64,000 nucleotides of DNA from Rhytidiadelphus loreus (Eukaryota > Streptophyta > Bryopsida > Hypnales > Hylocomiaceae). The stretch is taken from positions 30,702,863 to 30,766,862 of the forward strand of contig OX344761.1 of assembly GCA_947034895.1 (NCBI GenBank), in the 5' to 3' direction. Positions 33,415-43,644 of this stretch are shown piece after piece. The stretch's first letter is position 1; each line of letters opens with the position of its first letter. A model generated the notes under the pieces. The model was not told the DNA's origin, did no database searches, and saw only the letters and a program-made list of their open reading frames with translations. The position numbers and the translations under genes are program-made.

Positions 33415-36400
33415 CACAGCATCTGCAGCTGAATCGCCACCGCTCTCAAAACTGAATTGAAATGGACAATCAAAGTAATGTTGCTGGGGTTGAGTTGCAA
33501 ACAAGACTTGACCTGCAGCAACACGGGCACTAATTTCAACCTAAGATTCTCTGCCAGAATTATCCAAGCTCAACTCATGCGTTAGAAGAAATTCCATGGT
33601 CATAAGGTCCCCAAAGCTCATAATTCCCTATATTCACAATTGTACAACAATTAGCGGGCATTGATATTGCATCATGGCAGATGTACTCTGTGACTAAAAA
33701 TACTCGATTTATGACAAGTATATGACTCTTTGACACATGGTCCACTTTTAGGGAACTGAAGAAAAATCAGGGGCAGAAGCTGCAAAGTCTATCTCTCATG
33801 AGTGATTCTGCAACCGCAGTATTGAATAATCAGGAGACCGCAGAGAGATAAGGTACTCAAGTTAATTCAATTACTGCGAACTCCGTGTTTATAACTAAAT
33901 TTCCACTAGGATAGCATTTATTTCCAAAGAATTCTGACTTCAAAGAAGAGCAAAGAAGGTAATCCTTTCTTCTCCCAGTAGGCACTAAACAAACAAAAAT
34001 AAAATAATTTCTAGTAGAAATATACGATATAAAACAACTCTCGCAATAATGGAATAAACTTGAGTAATAGGCATTGGGACATTACCTTGACGAAGAATCC
34101 GGAGGCCACAGTCACCAACGCTGGCAACATGCAGAATGCCGTTCCTTTCCAATAGTGCCACGATACTTCCTTACAGACAGGCCCAAGAGGTGTCAACCAA
34201 AAATCCTTGAATTCCCAAACACCTTCGCTACCCCATCACCAAGGTAGATGATACCCTTTCCGTGAATTTTCAGCATATAAACCAATACAAGTGGTACAAC
34301 CATTGCAACATTTGCAACAACCCACTTGCATGATATAGACATAGTACAAATATAGTATTCTCTTAAGTTTAACAAAACCGGATTTGATCTCAAAAGTGCT
34401 TTCAAATTCTGGATGACAATTTGTAAGGGTGAGAAAATGACAAACGAGTTGTAACATTGCGCACTTAAGAATATAGATGTAAGACTGCTTTCAATGGGAG
34501 ATCACTCAATAGAGCTCTCTGGAAAGTTCGTTTTGGGTAAAGAGTCAAACTCTCTTGAGATTAAATCGTTTTCTCACTCAATATCCTTCTTCTGCAATCC
34601 TTCAAACTGGGAGGTAGTAGACCACTGTTGAAGGGACAGAAGACAACCCCATTTCTATTTCACGATCACGGGCAATAGACATTTAGCCATGTTATGCTTA
34701 CAACCAACTTGCTAATTGAATGCCAACCTGGTGTATTGGAAAAGATGAGTTGCTGTTGGTAATAGGTCTACCCTTCTTTACAAGACGACTCGTTAGAAAC
34801 TCACGCTGTAGCAGCTCCAATAGAAATTGTTGCAGCATGTGCCTTCGCCAGGAGTATCTGTGCATTGAACTCCATCTAGCCACACCATTGGCCACGGTGT
34901 CGTGAACATGCAATCCTCAACGTATGTATTTCGTTTCTAGCTCCAAACAGTTGAATGGACTCACTTTGAAGGCAGAAAGAACGCTGATGTAAAAAATAAG
35001 CATGCTCTACAGTCTACCTTGGTACCGAGAATTAGACTATATTGTTTTTGAAGCAGACCTCCTCAGAAAAAACAGCCGCCTCTGCATGCGCCATGAGCTC
35101 TTTGGAATAGAGAGCAGGGTCAACATTTTGCTCTGCCCACCTGTTGAAAATGTCTCGATCATTATCAAGGACTGAGTCCATTTGAAGTGTGGTTATGCAT
35201 CAAAACTGGTTTGTGTCAGTAGGGTAACTATTTGTGATCAATGCAGGACATCTATCACCATGCCAAACTAACATTCTCCAGGAGTTGTGCAATAGTTAAT
35301 ACAGAGAACTAAGAGGCTTGAGGGCCAATGACTATGCAATATCTTATCGTAGGTGAATATATATCCTCTCTGATACAAACATTCAGAGTTGCAGTTTCTT
35401 TTTCTGCACAAACAGTAGGGTGTTGACAAGGGCTACATGAATGATCTTACCCTCCGACCCCATCGGCTATCCCAAGGACACCTCCTCCGAAGTAAGCATC
35501 TTCACCACCTTTCGCAACCTGCTTAGAGAAAACCACACGCTTGAAGCCTCAAACATGATCGTCAAGAGTAGCCCAATCTAATCACACCAACTCAAGATTG
35601 CTTCTGAAGTCACAAAGCTCAAATTTAAAATCACTCAACAACAATTTCAATCAATTCATAGAACTGGGATCCCCATCAAACTTTTGTTAGTCACCGACTA
35701 GAATCTTCCAGTCAACAAACGTAAACTATCCCTAAATCCACGAGGATTTGTTCAATTGATTTAGTTTTCATTCTACACATGTCAATGCATTTTTCTATGT
35801 ACGTGATTCAAAACAATCTCATGTTAGATTCAATATGCTCATCACCTTGTCTGGATGTGGCGTCACGTTTGCCCCAACCGCAAATGCCAGTTCCATACTG
35901 CATACACCACCCAAACCAAACCAAAATCAATCTATCATGCTGCTCAGCCGTGAATTTCCTGAAAAGAGAATTTTGCCTTTCAAGGCAAGACCACTTGAAA
36001 CATTAGAGCAGATATGGCATTGACCGCGCACTTCCCCATCTCCACACTTGCACTGAATGCGAAAAAATTGTTCATGCCGTAAGAAATTCGATTCACTTGT
36101 GCAATTCATCCACATCGTTCTCAATTGTAGAGTTCCGCGAAACTTTTCCCACCTTCCACTCTTTCCGTACGTGAAAATAATGAGCGGGCACAGCTACAGT
36201 GAAGGGGAAGCACTATTTCCCAATTTAAAAAAAATTCGATTCTCATCACGAAATCAACATAATCCTTGAACCATTTTTCTCGTGGAGGGTTTAAGCCTCC
36301 CTCGTCAATACTTTCAAATCCCTCGACACCATTCCACAACACATCACTTCTCGCAATCACAGCACAGAGTTAAATTTCAACCCAAAAATCCGACATCACC

Positions 36401-36800
36401 CCTGCAACCATCCAATCCCCCAAAAAATCACCAGAACCAAACCCAACAATATTCCCCAGCAGCTCCACCAATCGAGCATTTCCCACAATGAGCTCTTCTC
36501 ACAACAAGCGCCTCCTACAGCAGAAATTCAAACCAACCAAACCAAACCAATCCCAACAAAATTCAAAATTCAAAATCCTGTTTGTAGAGTGAAGATTGAT
36601 TGCTAAGACCTGGCAAAGTCTGCGGCCGTTTGATCCTGGGAAGCGGAGACGGCATTGAAAACCAGGCGATTGCAGGAGTGGGAGGCCAATTGGAAGGAAT
36701 GAAAGCTTGAGTTTCGACTGCGAGAGAGCTGGCTCCACTGAGCGGCGGGAGGAATAGAAGCTCGAGGAGGGAATTGGTGGGCAATGGCGGGTGTCGCCAT
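33415..36800 (-). CDS. PBCP-like chloroplast PP2C phosphatase, seven exons, 3'-truncated
   Basis: The exons, minus strand, are 36610-36800, 35846-35897, 35451-35518, 35059-35140, 34805-34875, 34086-34165 and 33415-33512. All introns are GT-AG and every junction keeps phase; the total is 642 nt, or 214 codons. Exon 1 (ATG at 36800) is a Ser-rich chloroplast transit peptide starting MATPAIAHQ. Then follow VGANVTPHPDK, GGEDAYF, GIADGVGGWAEQNVDP, SKELMAHAEA, KAHAATISIG, VASVGDCGLR and QHYFDCPFQF. This order matches the PP2C branch that includes PHOTOSYSTEM II CORE PHOSPHATASE, which removes phosphate from PSII core proteins in the stroma. The metal-binding Asp residues of ED and ADG are present. 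The C-terminal part (GSDGLFDN and DDVT motifs) is not found before the PAM71-like gene begins at 33063. The gene is truncated by rearrangement, or its last exons lie outside what I can recognise. Introns are 183-712 nt. Confidence 0.8.
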
Positions 36801-37107
36801 AGCCACGGGATGGAGAATTGCAAGGGGAGCTTCAGCAGGCGAGCAATCTGTGCGAGACGGGGCTGAAGAAAGAAAAGAGAGAAGCGTTACAGGAGACTTC
36901 GTTCCCCAGCCACAGGCCGAAAAGTTACTGCGTGATGTTCACAAAGCGAAGATTGTGAGAGACTCGACAGTTTCATTTGGAATGTTCATCCTCCACTTGA
37001 TTAAGGTAACAACACCTAATTAGAGGTAAGCTTAGTCACACCTTCTTCACCCCATTCTCAATCTTCCGAAAATTGGGGTCAAGGGCATTCTTCCGTCAGC
37101 TCTTCAT
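36801..37107. promoter_or_regulatory. Presumed upstream region of the PBCP-like gene
   Basis: About 300 bases lie between the PBCP-like start codon and the MITE end at 37108. The region is GC-richer near the gene, with a purine-rich tract at 36865-36885. No TATA box could be assigned with confidence. Its role as promoter is inferred from position. Confidence 0.3.
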
Positions 37108-37207
37108 GCCAGGGTGAACTGACCCCCTCATTGCCCCGTTTTACTCCTGGGGAAAACACTGTGGAATTTTTTATTTGCAATCAGATGATCCCGCAAACCA
37201 CTGGTAG
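37108..37207. mobile_element. One end of the GCCAGGGTGAA MITE, at the breakpoint of block 3
   Basis: GCCAGGGTGAACTGACCCCC followed by TGGAATTTTTTATTTGCAATCA matches the left half of 21400-21624. The other half is missing, and PAM71-like sequence begins at 37208. A hairpin-like pair (CAAACCACTGGTAGAGTGGTTTG) marks the junction. The MITE was either broken by, or involved in, the rearrangement that truncated the gene. Confidence 0.6.
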
Positions 37208-37680
37208 AGTGGTTTGCGAGTGGCCAGAAGCGCGGCGATGAAGAAGGTCGCGTCCTTGATTTCGGAGAAGAAGATGAGCAGAAACGAAGACGAGAATCCG
37301 CTCTGGAAATCGCTTCAGTCAGTGAGGGGTGCCACTTCCGCGAGATTGGCTTGCTTTGCGACCGCAGGCAAGCAAAGCTGTAAACCCAACAACCCGACCA
37401 TCACTGCTGCTTTCGAAACCTGCAAACGCTTCCACTCCACACGCTCTTGCACCAATTCGACATACCCATCTTCTTCTTCGAATTCCTGAACCTCCTCATG
37501 GTTGCTAACCTTAGCGAATTGGCGCCCCTTGCTTCGCCCTTCACTCACTCCTACAGTGCTACCACTAAACCTGTCGCCCGTCAAACTTGTGCTCAGATTT
37601 GTAAGCAGACGTCGTGACGAGGGGAATTGAGCTGTTGCCCAACAACAAGGTGGTCTTCGAATTCTGCACAACTAACTTAC
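37208..37680 (-). pseudogene. PAM71/GDT1-like copy 3, truncated and mutated
   Basis: It keeps the transit-peptide part (SSRRLLTNLSTSLTG word) and runs into the start of the transporter domain, but is dead. A TTA (Leu) codon of the sister copy is TGA here (about 37316), ending the frame after APLTD. Past the stop the homology continues, with the signature EIGDKT changed to EIKDAT. It then stops at 37208, after roughly the first third of the membrane domain. At the 5' side a TGTGCAG word precedes AATTCGAAG at about 37664. This could be an intron acceptor joining an upstream first exon, which would explain the missing ATG in all copies. A candidate ATG lies on the minus strand near 37871, but the corresponding frame in block 1 has TGA, so it is not supported. 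Confidence 0.75.
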
Positions 37681-38011
37681 TATACTCAGTCACGACGGAG
37701 CGGGTGTTTTCACGTCCAGAACGGCTCAGTGAGCTTGAAGATAGCTTAACTGGCAGTTGTACACATGCAGGTCAAGCTTTAGTGGAGTCAGAGCCGTGAG
37801 CGAGAAGAGATTTCCTTCGGAATTTTAGAAGTGCAGTTCTGAAGTTCGCTTTCCGGTAGCTGAAGTCGCATTTTCGTCCTTCCGAGGTTGAATTTAGGGT
37901 TTGGGGTTTATGTTCAGTTGGAGAGTAGGAATTGAAACGGCGAGGGTTTATGCTGTCAGAGTTGGAGTGGTCGTGGTTTGAATAACGGTGGCGTCACCGT
38001 ATGTTGAGTAA

Positions 38012-38257
38012 GAAGTTAACACAGACGATGCGAGAGCGCAAGATCTCAGGCGTGGGGATGCTCTAAGCTCCGGAGCCACAGCAGCTGCACGGAGTTTTCA
38101 TCCAGGAACAGAGCTGGTTCCGGAGGGCAGCCAGGCTTTTCTCCCGATCGCCCTGGAACATCGGGACGAGGTGTTCCGAGGGAGCGAGCGCTTCCCTGCC
38201 ATAGCCATCCAGTACCGCCAACACCTGCTCCGCGTCCGACCTTTCGGGTTCCGCAAG
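38012..38257 (+). CDS. Hypothetical exon, 82 open codons, ending at a splice-donor-like site
   Basis: The frame is open from after a TAA at 38009-38011 to CGCAAG|GTATGA at 38258. Translation includes ELVPEGSQAFLPIALEHRDE and FPAIAIQYRQHLL, with normal amino-acid balance and no low complexity, so it looks like a true exon. Its paralogue at 28552-28773 has a stop and a frameshift. I recognise no family. A further coding-like stretch (RYVKKGGRYHCEWDRLQ, about 38434-38484) starts after a TTAG at 38417-38420 and could be the next exon. The connection to the PD-(D/E)XK-like frame at 39.2 kb is unknown. Confidence 0.35.
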
Positions 38258-38907
38258 GTATGAATGATCCACTTTTTCGGCGTTTCCATGCAATCGGTGT
38301 GTTTACAAATGAATCGCCGTTCTGTGTGCCTGTTGCCCTAAGAGAGCTGGATCGGTTAAGGGTTTGCATGCATGATTGGGATAGCGGAATGAGATTTTTC
38401 CTTTTTCCGAATTGGTGATCGTTAGATGAGGTTCGCTATGTGAAGAAGGGAGGGAGGTATCATTGTGAGTGGGACCGCTTGCAGCGAGAGTCGACTCTAC
38501 ATGGGAACTATAACTGGTAGAGGTGGAGTTGGGGTTTGGGTTGTGATCGGTTATCTGTGCATCACTCGAAAATTCTGTAGCGCTTCATAGGAGGTTGCGT
38601 AACTGGAGTTCACGTTTCTGCAATGCTTGGGATGGTGTTGGAGGAGTGATGATTGTGCTTTCATCGTTCGGCATTGGGATCGCGAAGAGTTGTGTCACAA
38701 CGGAGCACTGACAACGAAAAAGAGCTACCGTAATTCTCGTGTGTCTATATGTGTTTTGGGGTTGGGGTTGGTCAATGGTTCTTTGTTCATCTCTGAATGT
38801 CGGTAGCAACTTACTTAGGCACAGAGCAATGGCTGCGTTGACCACGTTTCATTGCGAATCGAAATGCAGTTTGGTGTGCACCATACTCACAACGGCGTGC
38901 TGGCACA

Positions 38908-39013
38908 ACTTGACGATGGTCTGTGTATTTGAGGTGCACAGAGTATTTGAGGTGCACATAGTAGCATGGCACGTCTTGACGATGGTCTGTGTATTTGAAG
39001 TGCAGATAGTAGC
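38908..39013. repeat. Local tandem duplication absent from block 1
   Basis: The phrase TGACGATGGTCTGTGTATTTG occurs twice, with an extra GTATTTGAGGTGCACA unit between, where block 1 (29560-29601) has one shorter version. It is just upstream of the start of the PD-(D/E)XK-like frame and does not affect its codons. Confidence 0.6.
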
Positions 39014-39927
39014 ATGGCGCGACTTTACGATGGGGAGTCTAGCTATGAGGCTTCCTCCTACAGGCGCCAGTTTCATGGCAGGGGCAATCTTCTGAGTGAG
39101 TATGAGATTCATTGCTCTCACCGATTTACAAGCAAATTTGCAATGACTTTTATACAGACTTGATGGAGGGGGACATGTAAGGGGACCTTCAATACTTGGG
39201 ATTTACCCATGTGAAGGTGGGGGATATCTTCAACATTGATGAAATCTGGAGGGATATTCCCAAAATGACCATTATGTATGACTCTGGTGAGGAAATTTTG
39301 ATTGTGAAGTTCATGGTGGGTTTAACCCATGAGTCATGTGCAAGCTTGTTGCAATTTCTTTTCCAGTCAGTGGTTATGGATCGGACTAGTAGTAGGTATT
39401 CTATAGTAGGTGTGAAATCAACCTGTTTTAAAGGTAACAAAAGATCGAAGGAGCCTAATGATGCCTTCAAGCCAATGTCTCGGCGTACAAGAGAATGGCC
39501 TAGCATTGCTTTTGAGGTGGGGGTGTCTGAAAGCTTCACACAGTTGTGCCAAGATGTCCAGTTTTGGCTTGAATGTTGTCGAGGGCAAACGTGGATTGTG
39601 ATTGTTGCCAAGGTTGACACGACAACAAGGACTATTGTAATTGAGAGGTGGCAGGATGGTGGAGGAGCTCAAGGTCAACGGCAACAGCGAGGTTGGAATG
39701 TGAACACTTCGAACCCCATTGTCCGAAATTGTTTTCCAATTTGTATACAGGCATTGACCTTGGAAGAAGGTCAAGTTTATGTTGGTGCATCTCTTACTAT
39801 CCCAGTTGCTTTGGTTTATGACGTTTTGCCTGGTATGCAAGGGGCACCATTTGGGCCAAGTGATTTTGAAATAACTGCCCAAATGCTTAATGAATTGAAT
39901 GACAACTATTGGGTTATAGTGGCTTAG
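39014..39927 (+). pseudogene. PD-(D/E)XK-like protein, copy 2
   Basis: From 39176 to 39927 the frame is open for 250 codons without a stop. It carries RSKEPNDAFKP, WPSIAFEVGVSES, FWLECC, TTRTIVIERWQ and, near the end, an FGPSDFEITAQML word. The nuclease-like core motifs are all present in this copy. The 5' part, starting ATG at 39014, is thrown out of frame by a 16-bp deletion relative to copy 1 (around 39133). The TAA at 39178 that ends the first segment is shared with copy 1. If translation begins inside the second part (ATG in KMTIMYD, about 39265), a protein of about 220 residues could be made; otherwise it is a pseudogene. The family assignment is by motif order and is tentative. The fungal-like character would suggest transfer. 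Confidence 0.5.
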
Positions 39928-40301
39928 GCTAGAAGACGTTGTTGGTGAGGTAGGACTCTTGGTTCTCACTAATCTACAACTATAGCAAGGCTATGATTCC
40001 TAGTATGGTGGACACAAAAGACATGATTGGCTAAACTTTTCAATGTCATGGTTTACCTTGCCAATTTTGCATGAAGTAACTTGCATCTGCTTTCAATCGG
40101 TTTTTCTAATACTTCTCTCTTGTAAGAGTTGTATTCCTTGTAAGCTCTATTTTTTGTTAATTATCTGGAGATTATGTAATTGCATTGTAGGACATATTGT
40201 TTAGAGGCCTGGCGTTGTGCACTGTGTGCAAGATCAAGTAGTTGTATTTCTGACGCGTAGAGGACACTAATAATGAATTCCGTCTTTTGAATATTTAAAA
40301 T

Positions 40302-41793
40302 CTACAGAAGTGTACCTTTCATGACATTAATGCTTCTACTCGAAGGAATGGCAATGTTTCTCGTTCTAGCGTTGTTGACGGTAACGCAGAGCTCTTTGTT
40401 GAAGTTTATTCCAACAATACCTTTTGCGGCTCGAGAACTCAACGGTTGCTAATATTTCTTGTTTTCTTTATTGCCTTAGCTAGTCTTTCAAGTGAACAAG
40501 TTGGCCTCTTGGTAGAGAGTTTGTCACACCTATATTTCAGCATTCTGGACTTGAGTGGGTCCTTTAACCCCTAAATGCCTGAGGCACCACAATATGGTGT
40601 TTGCAAAACTTTGAAGTTAAATAAATCCTAGCCAATTTGCTATTTTTAGTAGTTTATATTTTTTAAATGTTCTTCTTGAAGTCTAGTTTTGCCTCCAAAA
40701 GTCCGATCTTGAAGATAAATGACAATGATTTTTCTATAAGAGATTTTGTGCATGGGTACCTTGTGCAATCTTGACTTTCCATAGTGTTAAGAGCTCTTGG
40801 AAATGAGCCTCAAATACACTAGATCTTGGAGAAAAAATCACATTCTAAATTCATTTAAAAAATTTGTAGAGTGAATTTTGAGAAGTTGTAAATTGATTTG
40901 AGTTCTCCAAGTTAGGCCCGTTAACCTCATATTTTTTTGGTTGTCAACTTTTTAGATTTGACTTGCAAAAAAGACTTCAATTCCTTTTTGCAATTTTAGC
41001 ACCCTCATAATCAAACGTTATAATCTTTCACTTCATAAGTGATATTGTTGTGCTTTCTTTTCCTATGCAATCTCTAACAAGTCTAGTTTGAATTTGTACG
41101 GTTACAATTTCAGAAAAATTGAAACATCTTATCAAAATGTTGGCATTTTGTTCAATTTAGAGTAGTTTTCAGGAAGCTGAAAACATGCCTTGGGCATTTA
41201 GGGGTTAAAGCAGCATTTCCATATTTTACTCATGCAAGATTTTTCTCGGAAGGGCACGACATTTTTCGTGTTCTTAGAGATTGCTGTTCGGCACTGACCC
41301 ATGCTGGTGGTTACCTAGTAGACTGCAAATTCTGGGTACTCATCCATGTGGATCTTCTGCGAGCTATTGCTCTTGTCGATCACAGAGCATCTTGACTCCT
41401 TCATTTTTGGCGACCTGGGGAAATCTCATGGTGCTGTTGTATTTTCACAAGGTGCCTGTACAATTGGTGGCAAGAGGACTCGGAGCTGGACTTACGCCCA
41501 GCCTTCTGCTAAACCTTCGGGAAACTGCTGCTGCTCAACACCACCCCCAGTTTGGGGAGATTCAAAAGCTATGTCCTGTGCTGGTGCTGCTATTGGGTTC
41601 GTATTCTCAACGATTTCTTCCAAGGGAGGATTCTGATGTGAGCCACGAGCACTGTGATATCGTCCATTTTGCCACCTACAAGTTGCGACACACCATTAAT
41701 TGCAGTCTGATGTACGGTTGGGACACACAAATCGCCACGGGGGGTGGAGTTGAGAGAAGTTCATGCAGGTCAAATGTTGAAATTGTATTGTAA
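40302..41793 (+). pseudogene. Unidentified gene, possibly all-helical, split by TTAA element B2
   Basis: The frame is open from about 40302 into the B2 element at 40564. If the flanks are joined at one TTAA it continues without a stop to 41393, about 150 codons in all. The part just before the element reads VGLLVESLSHLYFSILDLSG; after it come FRVLRDCCSALTHAGGYLVD and FWVLIHVDLLRAIALV. A second frame then carries on to 41793 (LTPSLLLNLRETAAAQ, LCPVLVLLLGSYSQRFLP), implying a frameshift or short intron near 41380-41400. The leucine-rich helical look would fit HEAT/ARM-type proteins, but I recognise no family. Start and end exons are unknown. Confidence 0.45.
40564..41208 (+). mobile_element. 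TTAA-flanked TIR element, subfamily B, complete (B2)
   Basis: TTAA is at 40564-40567 and 41205-41208. The 637-bp body starts CCCCTAAATGCC and ends GGGCATTTAGGGG, a perfect 12-bp terminal inversion apart from one base. It is inserted inside an open reading frame and breaks it after 11 nt. Non-coding. Confidence 0.85.
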
Positions 41794-42586
41794 CCAAATG
41801 AAAGAGGGTTCAAATGCATCAAAGAACGTGCTATTTGGATATTTTATGCAAACATTATGCATGCTCAAAGTTTTATTAGTGGATGACCTTCAACCAACAG
41901 TATTAGATGTTGTGGTTGTCTACACCATCCTAATCAATATTAGAGTTATCTTTGAAGTTCAACATTGCTTCAGGTTTATAATCGAATCACCAAAAACAGA
42001 CAATTATTCATGGCACTAGAACATTATTCATGAGATTCATTCATACCCATTCATTGAAACAAAGTTAACATCCCCAGTTTGAATGATGTTAACCTTGCAA
42101 CGTCTGAATCTTCTTTTGAATCTTTGCATATTTTTATTTTTATTATTGTACAAAATATCATTTACTCACTATCTTCAAATTCGTCATAAATAAGGTTGTA
42201 TTTTAAAGATTCAAGTATTATTTTGGTTTCGGATAAATGAAAACTCATTTTGACAAAAGACCACCAATGAAGAGCTTGCATGTGGTGACTTATGTTCCAA
42301 CTTACATTCTATCAATGTGACTGAAGTTTTGCCTCGTGAGCGTCACTCAATTTACAGAGTTCTTTACATTTACGATACTGGAGAAACAACAACAATATCA
42401 AAATTGACCAAACTTTCAAGGTTATGTGTGAGATGTGCTATAGAATGCTACGTTAAGGAACCTCGGAAATGTACAACAATTGATCTATGCACTGATTTTG
42501 TGCAGCTTACCACACTGTTTGGCTGACTCCATTTCAGAACCACCAAAAATACTGAGAACAGCCTCAATATCCCGATCGTACATGTT
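41794..42586. other. Low-copy stretch, no firm gene
   Basis: A 70-codon open frame at 42317-42526 (with YRVLYIYDTGE) has ordinary amino-acid balance and may be an exon of an unknown gene, but splice sites could not be supported. The rest is AT-rich and non-coding as far as I can see. Confidence 0.3.
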
Positions 42587-42980
42587 AATCGAGTATTTTT
42601 AGTCACAGAATACATCTGCCATGATGCAATATCAATGCCCGCTAGTTGTTGTACAATTGTGAATATAGGGAATTATGAGCTTTGGGGACCTTATGACCAT
42701 GGAATTTCTTCTAACGCATGAGTTGAGCTTGGATAATTCTGGCAGAGAATCTTAGGTTGAAATTAGTGCCCGTGTTGCTGCAGGTCGAGTCTTGTTTGCA
42801 ACTCAACCCCAGCAACATCACTTTGATTGTCCATTTCAATTCAGTTCTGAGAGCGGTGGCGATTCAGCTGCAGATGCTGTGGTAACCTCTTAAACCCTGG
42901 TGGATGTATATGAGAATATGACTTTCACTAAACCTTGTTGAAATACGTCATTTAGGATGTTCCAAGGAAGTTAACAAAAT
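42587..42980 (+). pseudogene. Inverted 394-bp copy of PBCP exon 7 and its flanking introns
   Basis: It matches 33316-33709 on the opposite strand over exactly 394 bases with no length change. Exon 7 lies at 42784-42881 with intact AG and GT borders and no stop, but with Gln-to-Arg, Tyr-to-His and Phe-to-Ser changes. No neighbouring PBCP exons accompany it. It is a stray gene fragment, not a gene. No target duplication or terminal repeat is seen at its ends. Confidence 0.9.
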
Positions 42981-43227
42981 GCACGAACCAAATAGTTGCG
43001 GGCGGCGACACCGACAATTTTTCCGAGTTTCCCATCGGGGACAGGCGGGAAGGGGGAACTGTTCAGGTGTCCTGATTGGTGGCATGCACTTCTCGTCGCA
43101 CCCCGGGATGGCCCTAGGACTCCCGGTTTCAAACTTAGTTTTTTTCTGAATTGTATTTTGTTCAGTACTGTCTTTGTTACCTTCTCCTCTCAGATCTGCA
43201 GTTGCCACTCTTAACTTACCTGCTTTG

Positions 43228-43482
43228 ACTGAAGGGGGGCCTGGGTGAATTGATCCCCTCACTCATCCACATGGGAAAATGTTTTATTTATTTTTATTTT
43301 TCCACATTTGATAAAATTTGGAAATTTGGAATTCATATTTGCAATCAGAGGCCCCAAATTAGCTAGGAGAAAGGTGTGGGAGATAAATTAATGAAGCACA
43401 AAATTGGGGAGGGGGTCTATTTTTTTACTTGCACCCTAGGAATGACTGGGGGACAAGTGAGGGGGGCAGTTCACCCCGGTCC
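43228..43482. mobile_element. MITE with GGCCTGGGTGAATTG termini (second complete copy)
   Basis: The left arm GCCTGGGTGAATTGATCCCC pairs with the right arm GGGGGGCAGTTCACCCCGG. The interior shares TGAATTCATATTTGCAATCA-type words with 21400-21624. A lone left end of the same family (CCAGGGTGAAATGACTCCC) follows at 43503-43560. Confidence 0.6.
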
Positions 43483-43644
43483 TTTGAAGTTAGGTATGTG
43501 GGCCAGGGTGAAATGACTCCCTCGCTCATCCCTTGTTTTATCCTATGGAAAAACACTAGGGGCAAACCGCCCATACCTAATCACTTATAGTATTTTTTGA
43601 TGTGGCTACAACATGAAGGCCTAAAAAAGTCTTATCATGTAATG

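Larger units (their letters stand above)
37208..40069. repeat. Segmental duplication block 3
   Basis: Homologous to block 1 (28064-30710 plus the 5' part of the PAM71-like copy) without the solo LTR and CACTA MITE found there. Most differences are single bases, with C-to-T and G-to-A changes frequent in block 1. This block is the better guide to the ancestral state. Confidence 0.85.
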
